This document shows, piece by piece, positions 26,514-35,146 of a stretch of 39,000 nucleotides of DNA. Under the pieces are notes generated by a model. It saw only the letters and a program-made list of their open reading frames with translations. It was not told where the DNA came from and did no database searches. Source of the DNA: Nitrospirales bacterium (GTDB taxonomy: Bacteria; Nitrospirota; Nitrospiria; Nitrospirales; UBA8639); NCBI GenBank assembly GCA_031315915.1, contig JALDRK010000035.1:1-39000 (forward strand). The letters are read 5' to 3'. The position numbers and the translations under genes are program-made. How positions within the stretch are numbered: position 1 is the first letter of the stretch; each line of letters opens with the position of its first letter.

Positions 26514-27062
26514 TCAAACCACGATTGAATTCCTGTCAATAATTATCCTTCCCTGATAACCGACCGCCTTCATTAGGAGAGCTACTCGTTGAGTCCCCGA
26601 GAATTCCTGCTCAAAAATCGCTTGAAAACCATGAAACGGCCCACTCTTCACACGAACGATTTGTCCCGGGTTGAGCTGGGGCTTCGACTGGGCAGAGACT
26701 ATCACATATCCATCCTTCATCTGAGATTTGATTGAATGGATAATGTCCTCGCCGACCGCCGCAGGCTTCGCTCCAAACATGACAACCCGCAAAACACCTT
26801 TTGCATACGCAACCTTTCGGAACTCTGAAGTAATATTAACATGTACAAATAAATAACCTGGAAAGAGGGGCTCCTTGACGTTATGCAATTTTCCACGCGA
26901 TCCTTTGACGCGGGCGAATAAAGGACAGAACGTGGTGACTCCCAATCGCTGCAAATTACACTCCGCCACACGCTCTTGCCTAACCTTGCTTTGCATAACA
27001 TACCATCCAACATCCGAGCCTCTCACCTTGGCGTGTTTTATTGCCGCGTTTTTTAGAATCAT
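26514..27062 (-). CDS. Stand-alone NusG paralogue (RfaH/UpxY/LoaP-like antiterminator)
   Basis: 182 residues. The NGN domain begins at GWYVMQSKVRQERVAECNLQ and contains FCPLFARVKGSRG and EPLFPGYLFVHVNI, the typical RfaH/NusG strand. A KOW domain follows (LNPGQIVRVKSGPFHGFQAI). Unlike housekeeping NusG it has no secE or rplK neighbour and stands at the upstream end of a glycan cluster in the same direction. Specialised NusG paralogues in such positions bind RNA polymerase and let it read through long polysaccharide operons. An AGGA box lies 8 nt before ATG 27062. The DNA recruitment site is not identified. An IS element starts 256 bp upstream of its start codon. Confidence 0.9.
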   Translation of the reverse strand: MILKNAAIKHAKVRGSDVGWYVMQSKVRQERVAECNLQRLGVTTFCPLFARVKGSRGKLHNVKEPLFPGYLFVHVNITSEFRKVAYAKGVLRVVMFGAKPAAVGEDIIHSIKSQMKDGYVIVSAQSKPQLNPGQIVRVKSGPFHGFQAIFEQEFSGTQRVALLMKAVGYQGRIIIDRNSIVV

Positions 27063-27310
27063 TTCATCATTCCTGATGAGGGATCGAGGTGGGATAAATC
27101 AGTAAATGATTCGTAAGTTGACACAACTTTTACTGCCTTCCTTCGAAATGAAACCTTGCTCAATTTTATGCTCCAATAAAGTATCTTATTAAAGCAAAGC
27201 AAAACCCATGCCTCACGGCCCTTGAGCTTTACATAAATCTAACTAATTATGAATCTGGAACTCAGCTCTTATGAGGAAAGAAGCATAGGACCCATTCAGA
27301 AAAGAACGAT

Positions 27311-27318
27311 CAACTAAT
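27311..27318. repeat. Left copy of the 8-bp target-site duplication
   Basis: CAACTAAT directly abuts the left end of the ISL3 element and recurs exactly at 28658-28665 on the other side. Eight bases is the length ISL3-family elements duplicate. Confidence 0.85.
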
Positions 27319-28657
27319 GGGTCTTCGCGTAATCGAGTGGGTAGATTCATATCTCCTTGAGCATGCAGGTTAGGACTTTCAGCCGAAGGTATTCCCTGTC
27401 CTGCAAGCCGTATGTCCTTCGCTGGATGCCCCGGATTTTGTTGTTCACCCCTTCCACGAACCAGAAAGAAACCTTGTTCTCCGGCCTGCAGTATGCCGCG
27501 ATGCCGTCTCAGTGCCGTTCGATCATCTCGGCGAACTTCTCGTAGGGCCGCAGTCGCTACCCTCTCAAACGACTCTTTCCAGTGGTCGAAGAATCTCCGG
27601 GCCTATCCCTCAGTCTGGTATCCCACAGCTGTCCGAAGGTCTCCTGCAGCAGGTACGCCGTCTGCAAACGTTTATTGGCTCCCAGGAGCTTCTTTGGCGC
27701 CTGTCGTCAGTCCAAGGTCAGGTTCTCCCGGTTCGATAACAACGTGTACTTTTGTCCATTGATGTAGGAACGGTCTTTCCCGGAGAGCCGTCCATATTTC
27801 CATCTTCCGCACTTGATCCAGCGACTCTCCCAGATACCTCCTCGTGGAATTTATGGTACAGGATCCCCGCCTGCGGCGCGTTCTTCCGCGTCAATTACTC
27901 AAAAGCCTTCCCCATGTCCATCACAGTCAGGCGAACCCCCGCCCGCTTCTTCGGCCCCACCCAACCGTAGAAAGCATCAAGGCTCTCCTCGGACCGATCC
28001 TGCCCTCCGAACCAGATGGGACGCCGCCGCTCCAGATCGCTGACGACGATCTGGTAGGTATGTCCCTTTTTCAGAGCAATCTCGTCGATCCCGATTACCT
28101 TGTGAGCGGGAATGCCAGTACGCCGGAGCTGCTCCAAGCCCTTCACCGTATGCCAATCCAGATGAACTTCCTTGGCAACATCTCGGATACTCATGGACCG
28201 GCACCGCTGCCCCACAAACAAGACAAACCGCTACGTGTACAAGGGATTGTCGGACAGCCAGTCCAGCCGCTCCCGCTTCACCTTGCCGCACCTCCGGCAG
28301 GAGACGCGGCGGACGGCCACGGCCAGATATACTCCCACATCCCCGCAGGAAAGGTCCCGGATACACCGCGGCTTGCTATCGTAGTAACTCCGGTGACCAG
28401 TGCCGCCACGCCCGCACACCGTTTTTGGGGACGCCGCTCCAGCCGAATAACACACGCCTTCGGATCGCCAAATATCCCCTTGATCTTGGCCTTAGGACGG
28501 AACCCGGAGACGTGGTATGCGTCCAGCAAGCGCCTGATGTTTCCCATCCGGCAATCCTGCCAGACTTTCTGTCTGCCATAAACATCGTTTGCTCTCGTAC
28601 ATGAGGAACGTTACGACATCCGACCCCGAATATTGCCACTCTCTTTTACGAAGAGCC
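27319..28657 (-). mobile_element. ISL3-family insertion sequence, inactive
   Basis: An element of 1339 bp. Its ends are imperfect inverted repeats: GGGTCTTCGCGTAATCGAG at 27319 onward and, on the other strand from 28657, GGCTCTTCGTAAAAGAGAG; 17 of the first 25 positions agree. A perfect 8-bp duplication CAACTAAT flanks both ends. The transposase inside is broken by frameshifts and a stop. It is more GC-rich than its surroundings. It landed between the barrel gene and the NusG-like gene, upstream of the glycan locus. Confidence 0.9.
27347..28547 (-). pseudogene. ISL3-family transposase, disrupted
   Basis: The transposase must be read in several minus-strand frames. The N-terminus is MGNIRRLLDAYHVSGFRPKA near 28547. 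A zinc-binding region follows in another frame (RVSCRRCGKVKRERLDWLSD), then HTH and DDE-type core segments with RDVAKEVHLDWHTVKGLEQL, VIGIDEIALKKGHTY and LTVMDMGKAFE. The remaining C-terminal segments are KYTLLSNRENLT and, near the end, EKFAEMIERH, a stop, DGIAAYC and VEGVNNKIRGIQRRTYGL. The final stop is at 27347. At least two frameshifts and two in-frame stops are needed to join the parts, so it cannot make an active transposase as written. Confidence 0.88.
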
Positions 28658-28665
28658 CAACTAAT
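28658..28665. repeat. Right copy of the 8-bp target-site duplication
   Basis: CAACTAAT, identical to the sequence at 27311-27318 on the other side of the ISL3 element. Confidence 0.85.
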
Positions 28666-28785
28666 TTTGTTATGATCGCAGCGCACCATTAAGAAGACCA
28701 AAAGATTCAGAAATCCAATGGTAATCTACTTAGTGAAAAGCGAGCTTTTGGCAGGATCAAATAATTCAGCCAGGCCATTTATCTT

Positions 28786-30053
28786 CTACAGCATGCCTTG
28801 TATAGAAAACATGACCGCATTGGCATAATAATCGAAATTACTGTTAGTTGACTGTCTTCCCTGAAACATATACTGGATCTGAAATCCCAGCCATTTAACC
28901 GTACGATAATCAAACCCAATTCTCGCCTGATAGAGGTGGTCAGTCCGACTATTTCCTCCGGAAAATTGGTTATGGTTGTAATACACTACCCCCGTTAATC
29001 CAAAACGATTGGGTAATTGTTGGCTAGCCTGTATGTATCCCCCCGTACGCGTATTAGAAGATGAATTAAACACAGCAGACTGGTTAATTGTTCGGATTGG
29101 TCTAAAGGTCACGGATAATAGCTCCGTCGGACGCCAACTAAAAATCCCTCTTATAAATAAGGCCTGAGACCCATTTGCCCCTGCGCTTAAACCTGGGCCC
29201 GGCGACGTAGCTAATGGCGCCCGATCAAAATTAAGGACGGTGTAACCAATATTTACTTCACCAGTGATCTGATCTGATGCCGGCACACGAAAACCACTAC
29301 TGACCGTATAGGCAAAGCTATCTAACTGTTTATTATCATCAAAATCAGTCTTGGCAATCCCGAAACCCAAGACAGCATACGTTTTCTTTGTCGCTCGAAT
29401 ATAGGTCGACAGATTCACCGAATTTCGAATATTATCCCTCGGGACGTCTTGCCCGTTATTTTCAAAATTCCATTTTATCGTTCGAAATCTGATTTGAGCT
29501 CCTGTTCGGGAACCAATATATTCCGCCTGTCCAAATAAAAAATTGGTATTCCAGGTTGTCTGATCCTGCAGTTGTAATCCTCTTCGCTTCCACGTGCATC
29601 AAAGCCTTCCGTGTGTCCTCCCTGAAAGTTGACCTTCAATCCAACTGGAAACGATAAACTCAACCGGCCTAAGGCCTCTTGACTCAGTGCATTGTTTTGG
29701 GAAAACCGGTAATTAAATCGTTGGGCCGCCCGATAATCAACCAATGCAAAATGTTGGTCCAAAAAAGGATAATAGGCCTGGAGACCGGGTGCAATCGTCG
29801 TCACCGTGTCACTTTTTCGATCCTTTTTGGTGGCAAAGGTATTATCGGAAAAAGTTTGGGCCAACCCTAAAAATGGATGCAAGGTCACGGGACCGGCCCG
29901 CACCCCTTTTGGCTGAAGCACTCCTTCCTGAAGCGGTGCACGAAAAAAGTTAATGGGCAGATAATATGGACTGATTGTTCCGGTGCCGAGAAAAGTCGCA
30001 TCCCTGATAGCTTGCGACCAGCCCTTGATTGGTAAAATTAATTCAACAATCAA
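28786..30053 (-). pseudogene. BBP2-like outer-membrane beta-barrel protein, frameshifted
   Basis: Two frames give one protein of about 420 residues. The N-part (29475-30053) has a hydrophobic lead, then VTLHPFLGLAQTFSDNTFAT and TVTTIAPGLQAYYPFLDQHF, typical of the putative beta-barrel porin 2 group found with exopolysaccharide genes. In a second frame the chain continues as TTWNTNFLFGQAEYIGSRTG, then NLSTYIRATKKTYAVLGFG and further amphipathic strands to FSIQGML at the C-terminus. The switch lies near 29570. The start is uncertain: the reading begins at TTG 30053, inside what looks like a signal peptide (NSVCILLLAAWLIVELIL), and no start codon is found in that frame upstream, so a second lesion is likely. 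Confidence 0.75.
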
Positions 30054-31189
30054 CCAAGCAGCGAGAAGGAGAATGCAAACTGAGTTTCTTGAGGAGCGTC
30101 AGGTAATACCACGACCAGCTTGCACATAATTTCAGCCTTTGAACAGATAAGCTGAGAACCGTCATTTTTTCCTTTTGGGGGAGAGCGAACTGTTCAAACG
30201 GAGGGAAACTCAATAGATTCCTCATGCACATTGATGGAAAGAGACATTCGTTGAATATCTCCAAAACTAGGCACTTGAAGTCTAAATCGGATTAGAACAT
30301 ACCACAGAGCTTATGGCCAGTAAATTATTTTATTGAAAACGCATGATGGTGAATGGACAGGCAACCACATACACCCACATAATCTTCAATATTCGACTCT
30401 GTCCCCGCAACATTTCAAAAGTGCAGTAATTGATGACTCAAAAATAAATGATAACTCATGCATTAGTTTACGCAAGAAGTCTTCAAAAGAGACCCCTATC
30501 ATAATGAACCCTCGGCACTTCTTCACTAATATCTAAAGCAGAAAAACTCGGATAAGGTTTCCTATAAAAGGAAACATCGGCCTCCATCATCTGAATATTA
30601 TTGATAATCATCAATTCATAAAAATTCCATGAGGTTTCTCAAAGGTCTTACTGAAATACTGGCGCATTCGCCTTCTGTGCTCATGGTCTTTTGCGCTGAT
30701 TGTAAGGGACTCTGGGAAACCCTTTGATCTTTTTTACCGAAATGGGGAGCTAAAAGAGGAATCTGCTTATTCGGTATTTAAAGTGTGCTCCTCCCGGTGG
30801 GTCTCGGAATCGTCCTCATTCTCCTGACTCTCCCATCAGCAGGAAAAGACTTCTTCAGCGTTTGTCTCTGTTGATCCTCAAGATGATCATCTTGCGGCCT
30901 ACTACACTTGGTTTCAACGCTATGGCCAGGTTCATACTTCGGAGCATGGAAGGAACTGTATGTGCGATTTGAGACAAGATTGCCTAATTGGAAGCTCAAA
31001 TCAAATCGAAAGACAAATCTCTCATTACCTGGACAGCACAACACATCAGACAGATTCGATCAGGAAGGGGGGAGCGTCTGAACCTTATGATCCAATACGC
31101 CGAAGAAGAAAAAATCGACGAAAGGCACCAGGACCGGAATTCCATTCATCATCCTGGTTCTCACTAAAAAAATACATTAAAAACTCACC
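30054..31189. other. 1.1-kb stretch without a recognisable gene
   Basis: Short frames exist on both strands (for example 30778-31044 minus and 30960-31247 plus) but none has a domain, a ribosome-binding site or codon patterns that convince me. One small hairpin, GTTTCC/GGAAAC at 30557-30575, has no T-run. Given the broken genes on both sides this may be eroded DNA. Confidence 0.45.
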
Positions 31190-31606
31190 TCAAGTGCATC
31201 CATTGCTTTCACTTGGTTGGAGCTCTTTCCCCACAGTTTTAAAGTAGGCCAGGAGATCACGCACGGATATGATTCCAACGATTTTCCCATCTTCGGTCAC
31301 CGCTAAGTGACGGATTTTCCGATCAGCCATAAGATCCCTTGCATAGTGCGGAGACATATTCCGGTCTACGGTAATGATGGGGCTAGACATTAATTCCTTC
31401 ACTTTCAATTGTCCCATTTGGGCAGGTTGCTCAGCCACCGCCCGGACCACGTCGGTTTCGGTCACAATTCCAGAAAAATCGGATTCCTTTTTAACCAGTA
31501 AGGAACCGATTCGCTTGGTATACATGAGTTTTGCCGTTTCTTGAATGCTCACATTCTCGGAAATAAAACTTAAATTGCGAGTCATTAATTGTCCAATCGT
31601 CGCCAT
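31190..31606 (-). CDS. Two-CBS-domain protein
   Basis: 138 residues from ATG 31606, chosen over a longer frame to 31744 because AAGGAGGAATGGATC stands directly before it and the protein then begins MATIGQLMTRNLSFISENV, the normal CBS start. Two CBS motifs fill the protein: IGSLLVKKESDFSGIVTETD in the first, then VKELMSSPIITVDRN and IRHLAVTEDGKIVGIISVRD in the second. Paired CBS domains form a Bateman module that binds adenine nucleotides and usually senses energy state; as a free-standing protein the partner is unknown. It is intact although its neighbours are broken. Confidence 0.9.
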   Translation of the reverse strand: MATIGQLMTRNLSFISENVSIQETAKLMYTKRIGSLLVKKESDFSGIVTETDVVRAVAEQPAQMGQLKVKELMSSPIITVDRNMSPHYARDLMADRKIRHLAVTEDGKIVGIISVRDLLAYFKTVGKELQPSESNGCT

Positions 31607-31961
31607 GATCCATTCCTCCTTGCCTTCTTCTACGAAGGCAAGAGCATAATCAATTTGAGGAAAAATACCAAGGTCGGATCGTAATCTTCTCAGGTATTGT
31701 TCAAAATTCTCCTTCCCCCCTCCGCCTTCAATAAATAGGGACAACCGTGATTTCCTCGAAATGAGCCAATACCTGCATTCTCTTGAACCAGTTCGTCATA
31801 CCATGACCGGGCTTAAGACTCAGACATTTGTCAGCAAATGACCTCGTCGGTGAGAAGGGTGAGGCCATGCGGAAATATGGGATAAAGGTTAACCTTCTAA
31901 CTATTCGAAATTTTTCTGCTTCCTGCCTGATGGGACGATCGAAAATCCTTCAATCCCTTAT

Positions 31962-32920
31962 TTATTCTTTGACCACGGAAGTAAGCGACTGTGACCAAGT
32001 AACGAACAAAGCAACCAGGTCTTTGACAGGAAGAGAGGAAAACCCTGCCCTGGAAACGATCCGTTGACCTTCCAGACTGACAGCAAATTTGATCATCTCC
32101 GCGAGGAGAGAAGAAGGCTCCCTATTGGGTGGGTGGTTCACATAGAGATATCTCAATCGACGAAGCGGATAGGATCCATTACTAACGGACTCGTAAGTCG
32201 GCTCGACAAATGGACACCATCAACAGAAGCGACCCGAAGAGGCTTGACAGAATCCGTGCGATAGTCGATTTCACGATACCCTATGGCATACAGATCATTC
32301 ATAATGGATTGACGACGGACACAGCGCTAGGCTGAACCATGACCGATTTCTTGGTTTCCCCGCTCGACAAGATCAATTCCCTGAAAAACTGGCTGATGCC
32401 TGATTTGACATTCCGAAATTTGAACAAAGATCGGCGCGTGTTTCCATTCGCCGGAAAGACTCAGTTGCTCCAAATTATCCAGGGCCCGGAAGCTCCCCTG
32501 CGTCTTTCAGACGAGAATACGACATCCAGTTGTTGAAAGGTACCGTGATCAAGAGGGTTATCACTGTGCACGAACACAGCAAACGCATCCACGGCAACGG
32601 GGACTGAAGCCGGTGGATACCTGTCCGCTTGGTAAAACCCTCAACTTCTGTGTTACGCATCCGGCGTGACGTCGCCGCAATTCTCGTCCTTCCACTGAAT
32701 TAACGGTTCTATTCCCGTATTGGCCCCCCGTCTCTAGAATGATCTTCAGATCATGACTACACTCTCCAGTTGGGTTTTTCATGTTTCCAAAAATCGTTTT
32801 CATCATATTAGACCCAACAATTTTGACGGTCCCTGAAACCCGACTCTGCGGAGAATACCGAGGAATCTGTTGATCAAAAGTAGGATACAAACCATCATCT
32901 CCCATGGCAGGCGAACACAC
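31962..32920 (-). pseudogene. PstS-like phosphate-binding protein, degenerate
   Basis: Pieces in three minus-strand frames align in order with PstS-family binding proteins. SGTVKIVGSNMMKTIFGNMK is the first beta strand and anion loop. VPVAVDAFAVFVHSDNPL and TFQQLDVVFSSERRRGA are the central hinge. NDLYAIGYREIDYRTDSVKP and LRYLYVNHPPNREPSSLLAE are the late part, with SLEGQRIVSRAGFSSLPV at the end. Stops and frameshifts separate them, so no full protein can be made as written. It faces away from the intact pst operon that starts 110 bp beyond its N-terminal end. It was probably a second phosphate-binding protein gene. Confidence 0.8.
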
Positions 32921-33029
32921 CGGCTTGGAAAATCTTGTCGGTGCCCCCTGTGGTACTTAGTCTATCCGGTTCCATCCAGGACACACGCGCACGAAGCTGA
33001 AACTGCCATGACTGCTGAATCAACTAATA

Positions 33030-33058
33030 TTGACTACCAACGATTTTTCATATTAAAT
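33030..33058 (+). promoter_or_regulatory. Predicted sigma-70-type promoter of the arsR-pst operon
   Basis: TTGACT at 33030-33035 and TTAAAT at 33053-33058 are separated by 17 bp. The first matches five of six consensus bases, the second four of six. Transcription would begin near 33065, inside the inverted repeat that follows. Confidence 0.5.
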
Positions 33059-33062
33059 ACCG

Positions 33063-33085
33063 TTCATATGAATATACAATCATAT
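33063..33085 (+). promoter_or_regulatory. Operator-like AT-rich inverted repeat for the ArsR-family repressor
   Basis: ATATGA (33066-33071) and TCATAT (33080-33085) form an inverted repeat with an 8-bp gap, and the left arm also sits in a perfect palindrome TTCATATGAA (33063-33072). AT-rich repeats of this kind near the transcription start are typical ArsR/SmtB binding sites. It lies 21-43 bp before the possible starts of the arsR gene, which would allow autoregulation. Confidence 0.55.
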
Positions 33086-33127
33086 CTAAGGTAATTTTCC
33101 TGCAAAGTGTTGCGTTCCCGAAGTTTT

Positions 33128-33427
33128 ATGAAAACAAAAATCACATCTCCTGACTGTGCCGGCAAACTCAAAATTCTGTCGGATCCTACTCGTCTTGGTG
33201 TGCTTGAATCTTTGATGACCGGACCGAAAAATGTTGGGGAATTAATGTGGCAATTAGATGTGGAACAAAGTCTGTTATCCCATCATTTAGCCGTCTTGCG
33301 TGATCACGGCTTGGTCGAAGCCACTCGAGAGGGGAAGACGATGATTTACCAATTGCCGGAAACCGTCGCGGATGCGACGTCCGGTAAGGCCATCAACCTT
33401 GGATGCTGTAAAATTTCCTTTGATTAA
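33128..33427 (+). CDS. ArsR-family repressor with C-terminal Cys-Cys pair
   Basis: 99 residues from ATG 33128; a GTG at 33107 in the same frame is possible and neither has a clear ribosome-binding site. The winged helix is complete: LKILSDPTRLGVLESLMTGP, VGELMWQLDVEQSLLSHHLA (recognition helix) and VLRDHGLVEATREGKTMIYQ (wing). The classic ELCVC metal motif of type I ArsR is absent; instead the protein ends with LGCCKISFD, a Cys pair at residues 93-94. C-terminal vicinal cysteines are the arsenite site in some ArsR proteins such as that of Acidithiobacillus. It is the first gene of the pst unit, 28 bp before pstS, so it likely controls that operon and itself. Confidence 0.85.
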   Translation: MKTKITSPDCAGKLKILSDPTRLGVLESLMTGPKNVGELMWQLDVEQSLLSHHLAVLRDHGLVEATREGKTMIYQLPETVADATSGKAINLGCCKISFD

Positions 33428-33455
33428 CACTGAACATGCCTTCACAAACAATATA

Positions 33456-34310
33456 ATGCGCAACAATCGTCATTCTCCCACTGTTCTTGTGATATTCTTG
33501 GCTTTCGTAATCCACAGCGGACTTTTTGTGGCACCCCTATTCGATCATTCATTGGCAGATGCCGGTGAAAACAAACTGATCATCACCGGTTCCAGCACCA
33601 TGGCTCCATTGGTCGCAGAAATCGGCAAGCGATTTGAAACACGTCATCCGGATGTCCGAGTAGACGTCCAAACGGGAGGATCTTCACGCGGTATTGCCGA
33701 CGCCATCAATGGATTGGCTGACATCGGGATGGCTTCCCGTGCTCTGAAATCTCAAGAACTGCACTTACATGGATCGGTCATCGCCTATGATGGCATCACC
33801 ATGATCCTCCATATGTCAAATCCGGTTCAGGAATTAACCGATGACCAAATTAGATCGATCTATACCGGAAGGATCACCAATTGGAAGCACCTCGATGGGC
33901 CTGATGCGCCAATTACGGTCGTGAATAAGGCAGAAGGGCGATCCACATTGGAATTGTTTCTGGACTATTTTCGATTATCCAATCGCGACATTCACGCACA
34001 TGTGGTGATTGGCGACAACGAGCAAGGGATTAAAACCGTGGCAGGCAACCCCAATGCCATTGGCTATGTCTCCATTGGAACCGCGCACTATGACGCCACC
34101 CATGGGGTGCCCATCCGCCTTTTGTCATTAAACCGGATTCCAGCCTCTCTTGAAAAAGTCAGGGACCGGACGTTTCCCCTTTCCCGGCCACTGACCCTTG
34201 TCACAAAACCACCGGCTGCTGGACTCATTAAAACCTTCATAGAGTTTTCGCAATCGACTCAGGTCCATGATCTCATCCTTAAACACTACTTTGTCCCGCT
34301 CCAGGAGTGA
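33456..34310 (+). CDS. pstS: Phosphate ABC transporter periplasmic binding protein
   Basis: 284 residues from ATG 33456; the frame is open further upstream but that part overlaps arsR and lacks a signal peptide. The signal peptide is SPTVLVIFLAFVIHSGLFVA, then LIITGSSTMAPLVAEIGKRF and VQTGGSSRGIADAINGLADI, the phosphate-contacting loops of the PstS family. IYTGRITNWKHLDGPDAPIT and EQGIKTVAGNPNAIGYVSIG are also typical. It captures phosphate in the periplasm and hands it to PstC/PstA. pstC overlaps its end by 44 nt. Arsenate binding cannot be excluded from the sequence. Confidence 0.92.
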   Translation: MRNNRHSPTVLVIFLAFVIHSGLFVAPLFDHSLADAGENKLIITGSSTMAPLVAEIGKRFETRHPDVRVDVQTGGSSRGIADAINGLADIGMASRALKSQELHLHGSVIAYDGITMILHMSNPVQELTDDQIRSIYTGRITNWKHLDGPDAPITVVNKAEGRSTLELFLDYFRLSNRDIHAHVVIGDNEQGIKTVAGNPNAIGYVSIGTAHYDATHGVPIRLLSLNRIPASLEKVRDRTFPLSRPLTLVTKPPAAGLIKTFIEFSQSTQVHDLILKHYFVPLQE

Positions 34311-35146
34311 CATTCTTCTCTTGTGGAGCCTGCGAATCCTGGCGGGCCTGGCTGGGAGCCTTCTGCTTTTGGTTGTGGGATTTTTGTTCTATGAATCCTG
34401 GCCTGCCATTCGCCAGATAGGCCTGTTCCGCTTCTTCACCGATTCAGACTGGTTTCCCACGGAGAACTCGTATGGAATGACTGCCATGATTGTCGGGACA
34501 CTCTGGGCAACGGCGGGATCAGTCGTGCTGGCAGGCCCGCTCGGCATACTGTCCGCGCTCTTTGTCAGTATTATGCGCCTCCAATAGTAGGCCGGTGGTT
34601 CCGCCGCATGATTGAACTTCTGGCAGGGATTCCTTCTGTGGTATTCGGGCTGTGGGGTCTTGTCGTCTTGGTTCCCATGATAGGCCGCTGGCATCCTCCA
34701 GGCCCCAGTCTCTTGTCGGAATCCTTATTCTGGCACTCATGATCCTTCCAACCATTATGCTGGTCGCTCATGCCAGTATGGCTCAGGTTCCCTTAGCCTA
34801 TCTTCGCACCGCCGCTGCGCTCGGATTGAGCCGTTGGTCAGTGATTCGGCAGATTATTCTTCCCACGACCAAGTCTGGATTATTGACCGGGGTATTACTG
34901 GGGTCGCGCGAGCGGAGAAACCATGGCCATCCTCATGGTCTGCGGAAACGTGGTACACATTCCATCCCATCTATTCGATCAATCCGAACCCTCACGGCCA
35001 ATATGGCCTTGGAAATGGGGTATGCATTAGAACACCACCGGTCGGCTCTGTTCGTCAGCGGCCTATTGCTCATGGGACTCGTCGCTCTCTGTGTCTGCCT
35101 AGCCGAGCATATCCGTCAAAACAGCACCTATGCGATCACAACATAA
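34267..35146 (+). pseudogene. pstC: Phosphate ABC transporter permease PstC, frameshifted
   Basis: The whole PstC chain is readable but in several frames: LFYESWPAIRQIGLFRFFTD and GTLWATAGSVVLAGPLGILS first, then after a shift near 34567 YYAPPIVGRWFRRMIELLAG and IPSVVFGLWGLVVLVPMIG, then after a shift near 34710 GILILALMILPTIMLVAHAS and ALGLSRWSVIRQIILPTTKS. A short compensated stretch (about 34915-34980) gives GETMAILMVCGNVVHIPSHL, before IRTLTANMALEMGYALEHH. At least four indels are needed. Because the protein motifs are so well kept, sequence errors are as likely as decay. The end overlaps pstA by 17 nt. If real, the transporter lacks one permease. Confidence 0.82.

Noticed and set aside
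27844..28581. 245-codon plus-strand frame across the IS element
   Set aside because: It is the antisense of the ISL3 transposase; GC-rich coding DNA often leaves long open antisense frames.
31825..31840. CATTTG/CAAATG hairpin near the CBS gene
   Set aside because: Short stem with no T-run and no relation to a gene end; likely chance.
33000..33127. Search for a Pho box before arsR-pstS
   Set aside because: No CTGTCAT-type direct repeats were found, only the AT-rich inverted repeat.
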